Part shown: piece after piece, positions 6,653-9,085 of the stretch
How the letters are laid out: every line of letters begins with the position of its first letter
Numbering within the stretch: position 1 is the first letter of the stretch
Source of the DNA: Candidatus Nanoarchaeia archaeon
Lineage (GTDB): Archaea; Nanoarchaeota; Nanoarchaeia; SCGC-AAA011-G17; JAFCDX01
Reading direction: 5' to 3'
DNA: 9,085 bases
Assembly (NCBI GenBank): GCA_028717785.1
Contig: JAQUND010000061.1
Span: forward strand, 1 to 9,085
Notes under the pieces: model-generated
Database searches by the model: none
Told to the model about the DNA's origin: nothing
The model's input: only the letters and a program-made list of their open reading frames with translations
Translations under genes and position numbers: made by a program

Positions 6653-6920
6653 CTTTCACCATCTTTATACATTTTACAGGACAAACTTCAGCACATATTC
6701 CACATCCTTTACAAAAATCAAAATTTGTTTCTAATCTTTTTCCATTTTTTGCAGCAATACAAATATCTGGACAAAACATTACACATCTCATACATTGAAT
6801 ACATTTATTAAAATCAACTTTAGGTTTGAAAGTTTTCCAATTACCTGTTTTATATTCTTTTGAAGTTCCCGATTCAAGTGAACCTCCAATTTCTATTTCT
6901 TTAGCACCTTTTAACTTCAT
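6645..6920 (-). CDS. porD: pyruvate:ferredoxin oxidoreductase, delta subunit (2x[4Fe-4S] ferredoxin)
   Basis: Small ferredoxin-like subunit that passes electrons from the thiamine site to external ferredoxin. Two complete CxxCxxCxxxCP cluster motifs are visible: C-I-Q-C-M-R-C-V-M-F-C-P and C-K-G-C-G-I-C-A-E-V-C-P. Two further cysteines are D-I-C-I after the first motif and V-K-C-I after the second. An ATG also exists at 6935, but I prefer 6920 (91 residues) because AAAGGTG lies 6 bases before it, and it gives a 20-base rather than 35-base overlap with porG. The N-terminal E-I-G-G-S-L-E-S-G-T-S segment is typical of PorD. It overlaps porA by 8 bases at its end. Confidence 0.92.
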   Translation of the reverse strand: MKLKGAKEIEIGGSLESGTSKEYKTGNWKTFKPKVDFNKCIQCMRCVMFCPDICIAAKNGKRLETNFDFCKGCGICAEVCPVKCIKMVKDE

Positions 6921-7467
6921 TGTAACACCTTTCAATTGCTTCTATATTTTGTTTTATTACTTTTTCTCCTTTTTCTTCTAAAACATTATAAACTTTTTTC
7001 TTTAAACTATCTAATTTTATTATTTTTTCACTTGTTGCCTTTATTAGAGCTCCAATTAAAGCAACATTTGGAATATTTTTTCCTAAAATTTCTAAAGCAA
7101 TTTTTGTTGCATCAATACAATAAATATGTCCATTAAAACCATATTTTTTTAATAAAGGTCTTATATTTTTATTAGTATTTATAACAAAAATACAAGTATC
7201 TGATATATTTTCAAGCATTTTTTCATCTATTAATGAATCATCTATAACCATTACAATTTCTGCATGTTTTATAGGAGAATAACTTAGAATAGGTTTGTCT
7301 GATATCTTTACGTAGGTTCGCATGGGGGCATTTTGTCTTTCTGGTCCGTACTCGGGAAATGATTGTACCCATTTCTTTTCAGTTAAAGCAGCTTCAGCTA
7401 TTAACTGACCCGCTGTTTTTGAGCCCAAACCACCTCTACCATGGATACGCGTTTCTATTAAACTCAT
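6901..7467 (-). CDS. porG: pyruvate:ferredoxin oxidoreductase, gamma subunit
   Basis: Gamma subunit (CoA-handling domain of the complex), 188 residues, first gene of the operon porG-porD-porA-porB. It begins with R-I-H-G-R-G-G-L-G-S-K-T-A-G-Q and continues with S-F-P-E-Y-G-P-E-R-Q-N-A-P-M-R, both hallmark segments of the family. The usual glutamine in G-R-G-G-Q-G is leucine here (residue 14). The ATG at 7467 lies 26.5 bases from a TATA box, implying a leaderless mRNA. The first 50 or so codons are markedly richer in G and C than the rest of the gene and operon (about 45% over 7321-7440), with codons such as GCG, CCC, GAG, TAC and GGC, which are otherwise rare in this window. Confidence 0.93.
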   Translation of the reverse strand: MSLIETRIHGRGGLGSKTAGQLIAEAALTEKKWVQSFPEYGPERQNAPMRTYVKISDKPILSYSPIKHAEIVMVIDDSLIDEKMLENISDTCIFVINTNKNIRPLLKKYGFNGHIYCIDATKIALEILGKNIPNVALIGALIKATSEKIIKLDSLKKKVYNVLEEKGEKVIKQNIEAIERCYNEVKRC

Positions 7468-7489
7468 ATTGATTATATTATCAAAATTA

Positions 7490-7497
7490 TTTATAAA
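7490..7497 (-). promoter_or_regulatory. TATA box of the por operon
   Basis: TTTATAAA is centred 26.5 bases before the porG ATG. It overlaps the stop codon (7491-7493) of the upstream LAGLIDADG-type gene, so the por promoter is embedded in that gene's end. No other promoter-like sequence fits the porG start better. Confidence 0.6.
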
Positions 7498-8837
7498 GAT
7501 TGTGAATTGTTTTCATGAATGTCTTCTAAAAATTTAAACCATTTTGGAATATATTTGTATAAATTTTTATTTTGTAATTCAGCAATTTTTATTAGCATAT
7601 TCAAAGGAGGGCTTGTGTCTCTATATTTCCAATAATTCATAAATTTTTTAGTTACATTAAGTTTTTCATATAAAAAAGGATCTTTTTGAATAGCTTTGTC
7701 TAATAGTTTAAAATTATCAAATCGAATATGACTCATTAATTTTGGTTCAGATATGCTTTTTATCAGACTTGTTTTTCTGCCATTATGAATAAGATAAGGA
7801 TATATTTCATATGCTAATTTTATATTTTCTTTTAGTTTTTTTAGCGTAACTCTATAAGCTTCTGCAGTAAATGTAATTTTCATAGGATTGTAACCTAATT
7901 CTTTTAATGTACTATAAACTCTGTAAACATTATCATAACTTTGCGAGCAAAAATCATATTTTGGATATCTTATTCCATTTCTTAAATCGGTAGTAAAACA
8001 GCCATCTGTTTCTAAATCTCTTGCAAGTACTCTTAGTTTTTGATTTTTGTTTAAATTTTTAATATCAAAATTTACAGTTCTGCACTTATAACCTATGTCC
8101 ATATTATATCTTAAAACTAGAATTTGTCTCAGGCTTGCAGAATATATTGTAAGCATATTAAGATTGAATTCTTTGCCTTTTAATGCATTTAAATTTGTGT
8201 TAATATTTAATTTATTACATACTTTAACTAACTCTTTTAATGCGCTTAATCCATCTTTGTGTTGTTTAATATTAATTGTAGGATCATCTATTGCCATATG
8301 GCCTTCATTTGCAATCCAAGGAATTAGATCTAATAATTCATCAGATTCTTTAATTTTAAATAAAAAATAATTAGTATGACACCACCCATATAGTTTACAA
8401 TTGTTTAAGATTTTCCAAGGATCTTTGTTTAGTATTTGACATGCCTTAAATATACAAGTTATTTGGGTTTTATATATTCTATTTAGCCAAGATTTAATTG
8501 TATAATCAGAAACATTGCATAAGAAAGCAAATCTATCTATTCCTACTTTGTTTATAGTTTGTTTGACTAATTTAATCAATTTATTATTTAATTCAATAGA
8601 AATTGTATGAAAACTTACTTTAGAATCAGTTATTCTTCCATTTTCAAACTTTCTACTTATTCTTAATCCGTGTAAGCAATACCATAAATACTGATATTGT
8701 ATTGGTACTTTCCAATTTTCAAGATTTCTATTACAAATTTTTCTTAAATCTTCTAATCTAATTATTTCTGGAATTTCTTCTTTTGCATATTCAAATGCTT
8801 TTAAGACTCTTTTTTCCTTGGGTATTTTATACACCAT
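7491..8837 (-). CDS. free-standing LAGLIDADG-like protein with flanking helix-turn-helix segments
   Basis: 448 residues, no firm family name. Two LAGLIDADG-like motifs are visible: L-L-D-L-I-P-W-I-A-N-E-G-H-M at 168-181 and L-R-V-L-A-R-D-L-E-T-D-G-C-F at 268-281. Each keeps an acid at the catalytic position (E178, D278). The second is followed by Y-D-N-V...L-K-E-L-G-Y, as in LAGLIDADG endonuclease cores. Residues 24-70 look like a winged HTH. Residues 102-145 and 388-431 look like two copies of one HTH module: from N108 and N394 they align without gaps for 36 residues with 8 identities, including NV, W, R and NK. The likely order is wHTH, HTH, LAGLIDADG core, HTH. It is not inside an intron or intein. 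The TATA box 27.5 bases upstream implies a leaderless ATG. It may be a homing endonuclease or a domesticated DNA-binding regulator, in the manner of bacterial WhiA. Confidence 0.75.
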   Translation of the reverse strand: MVYKIPKEKRVLKAFEYAKEEIPEIIRLEDLRKICNRNLENWKVPIQYQYLWYCLHGLRISRKFENGRITDSKVSFHTISIELNNKLIKLVKQTINKVGIDRFAFLCNVSDYTIKSWLNRIYKTQITCIFKACQILNKDPWKILNNCKLYGWCHTNYFLFKIKESDELLDLIPWIANEGHMAIDDPTINIKQHKDGLSALKELVKVCNKLNINTNLNALKGKEFNLNMLTIYSASLRQILVLRYNMDIGYKCRTVNFDIKNLNKNQKLRVLARDLETDGCFTTDLRNGIRYPKYDFCSQSYDNVYRVYSTLKELGYNPMKITFTAEAYRVTLKKLKENIKLAYEIYPYLIHNGRKTSLIKSISEPKLMSHIRFDNFKLLDKAIQKDPFLYEKLNVTKKFMNYWKYRDTSPPLNMLIKIAELQNKNLYKYIPKWFKFLEDIHENNSQSL

Positions 8838-8860
8838 TTATTAATTTAAAAGAAATTTTC

Positions 8861-8868
8861 CTTATAAA
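8861..8868 (-). promoter_or_regulatory. TATA box of the LAGLIDADG-type gene
   Basis: TTTATAAG on the minus strand, centred 27.5 bases before the ATG at 8837. It is directly preceded upstream by a GC-rich palindromic block at 8872-8896. No Shine-Dalgarno sequence lies before the ATG, which supports a leaderless transcript. Confidence 0.5.
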
Positions 8869-8871
8869 CCC

Positions 8872-8896
8872 TGCGCGCACACCTTGCAAGTTGCAA
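8872..8896. promoter_or_regulatory. palindrome cluster upstream of the LAGLIDADG-type gene, candidate operator
   Basis: TGCGCGCA at 8872-8879 is a perfect 8-base palindrome. CTTGCAAG at 8883-8890 is another. TTGCAA occurs twice, at 8884-8889 and 8891-8896, forming a 13-base near-palindrome centred on 8890. The block is clearly richer in GC than its surroundings and ends 3 bases upstream of the TATA box, where archaeal regulators and TFB bind. A role as operator is inferred from position and symmetry only. Confidence 0.4.
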
Positions 8897-8939
8897 TTTA
8901 CTCCAATCTCTATATTAGAAAATATATATTATTGTTCTA

Positions 8940-9083
8940 TTATGTATTCTTTCCTTTGTATCTTCCTCTAGATTCTACTTTTTCAAATCTAGTATTAATT
9001 TCTTTAAAGTTTTTACTTTTTTCTTTATATCCTTTTAAGAAATTTTCAAAAGATTTTTCAGAATGAGTATAATGTTTACTATC
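8940..9083 (-). CDS. 3' end of an unidentified gene (cut by window edge)
   Basis: An open minus-strand frame of 47 codons enters from the right edge and ends at TAA 8942-8940. The peptide is hydrophilic and rich in Lys, Glu, Asn and Phe, for example S-F-E-N-F-L-K-G-Y-K-E-K, and ends S-R-G-R-Y-K-G-K-N-T. It looks like a soluble, possibly helical, protein tail. The other two minus-strand frames close at once at the right edge. No family can be named. If real, it lies 102 bases upstream of the LAGLIDADG-type gene on the same strand. Confidence 0.45.
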   Translation of the reverse strand, partial: DSKHYTHSEKSFENFLKGYKEKSKNFKEINTRFEKVESRGRYKGKNT

Positions 9084-9085
9084 TA

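Noticed and set aside
6610..6798. Plus-strand frame opposite porA/porD
   Set aside because: Antisense to well-identified por genes, with no promoter or ribosome binding site.
6933..6935. ATG at 6935 as porD start
   Set aside because: The next in-frame ATG at 6920 has a well-spaced AAAGGTG and a smaller overlap with porG; the 5 extra residues add nothing conserved.
6936..7136. Plus-strand Leu/Phe-rich frame opposite porG
   Set aside because: The hydrophobic run is the antisense reading of Lys/Glu-rich AT-rich coding DNA, not a membrane protein.
8095..8370. Plus-strand frame of 91 codons opposite the LAGLIDADG-type gene
   Set aside because: Antisense to a longer coherent protein with recognisable motifs; no start signal.
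8783..9066. Two overlapping plus-strand frames at the right end
   Set aside because: Phe/Leu/Tyr-rich antisense readings of AT-rich DNA; the minus-strand tail at 8940-9083 has a more protein-like composition.
1..9085. CRISPR array, insertion sequence, rRNA or long repeats
   Set aside because: No regularly spaced repeats, transposase-like proteins, rRNA motifs or long duplicated stretches were seen on either strand.

Overview
The window reads as a piece of a very AT-rich archaeal chromosome. The archaeal assignment rests on four things: an archaeal/eukaryotic-type prolyl-tRNA synthetase ending in a C-terminal tyrosine, a tRNA gene with a bulge-helix-bulge intron, TTTATAAA-type TATA boxes about 26 bases upstream of several start codons (leaderless transcription), and a four-subunit pyruvate:ferredoxin oxidoreductase next to an ADP-forming acyl-CoA synthetase subunit. 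The low GC, compact spacing and fermentative gene set would fit a DPANN archaeon (Woesearchaeota/Pacearchaeota-like), but that placement is an inference.

Layout. 1-1571, minus strand: tRNA-Pro(GGG), then proS 38 bases downstream. 1604-2815, plus strand: an MFS transporter whose stop codon abuts the 3' end of a minus-strand tRNA-Arg(TCG) at 2816-2901. That tRNA carries a 14-base intron. 2991-4585, plus strand: an acyl-CoA synthetase (ADP-forming) alpha subunit with an irregular 5' end, translationally coupled (ATGA overlap) to a 72-residue two-helix membrane protein. A T-rich terminator follows. 4605-7467, minus strand: the pyruvate:ferredoxin oxidoreductase operon porG-porD-porA-porB with overlapping genes. 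7491-8837, minus strand: a 448-residue protein with two LAGLIDADG-like motifs flanked by two related helix-turn-helix segments. 8838-8939: a short intergenic region with a TATA box and a cluster of GC-rich palindromes. 8940-9083, minus strand: the 3' end of a gene that enters from outside the window.

How it works together. Pyruvate oxidoreductase converts pyruvate and CoA to acetyl-CoA, CO2 and reduced ferredoxin. An ADP-forming acetyl-CoA synthetase can then turn acetyl-CoA into acetate and ATP, so the central part of the window looks like the ATP-yielding end of a sugar or peptide fermentation. Only the alpha subunit of the synthetase is here; its ATP-grasp beta partner must be elsewhere. 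The proS/tRNA-Pro pair places an enzyme beside its own substrate gene.

The most unusual element is the LAGLIDADG/HTH protein. It is free-standing, keeps both candidate acidic residues, and sits immediately upstream of the por operon, whose TATA box overlaps its stop codon. Whether it is a homing endonuclease or a domesticated DNA-binding regulator cannot be settled from sequence alone.
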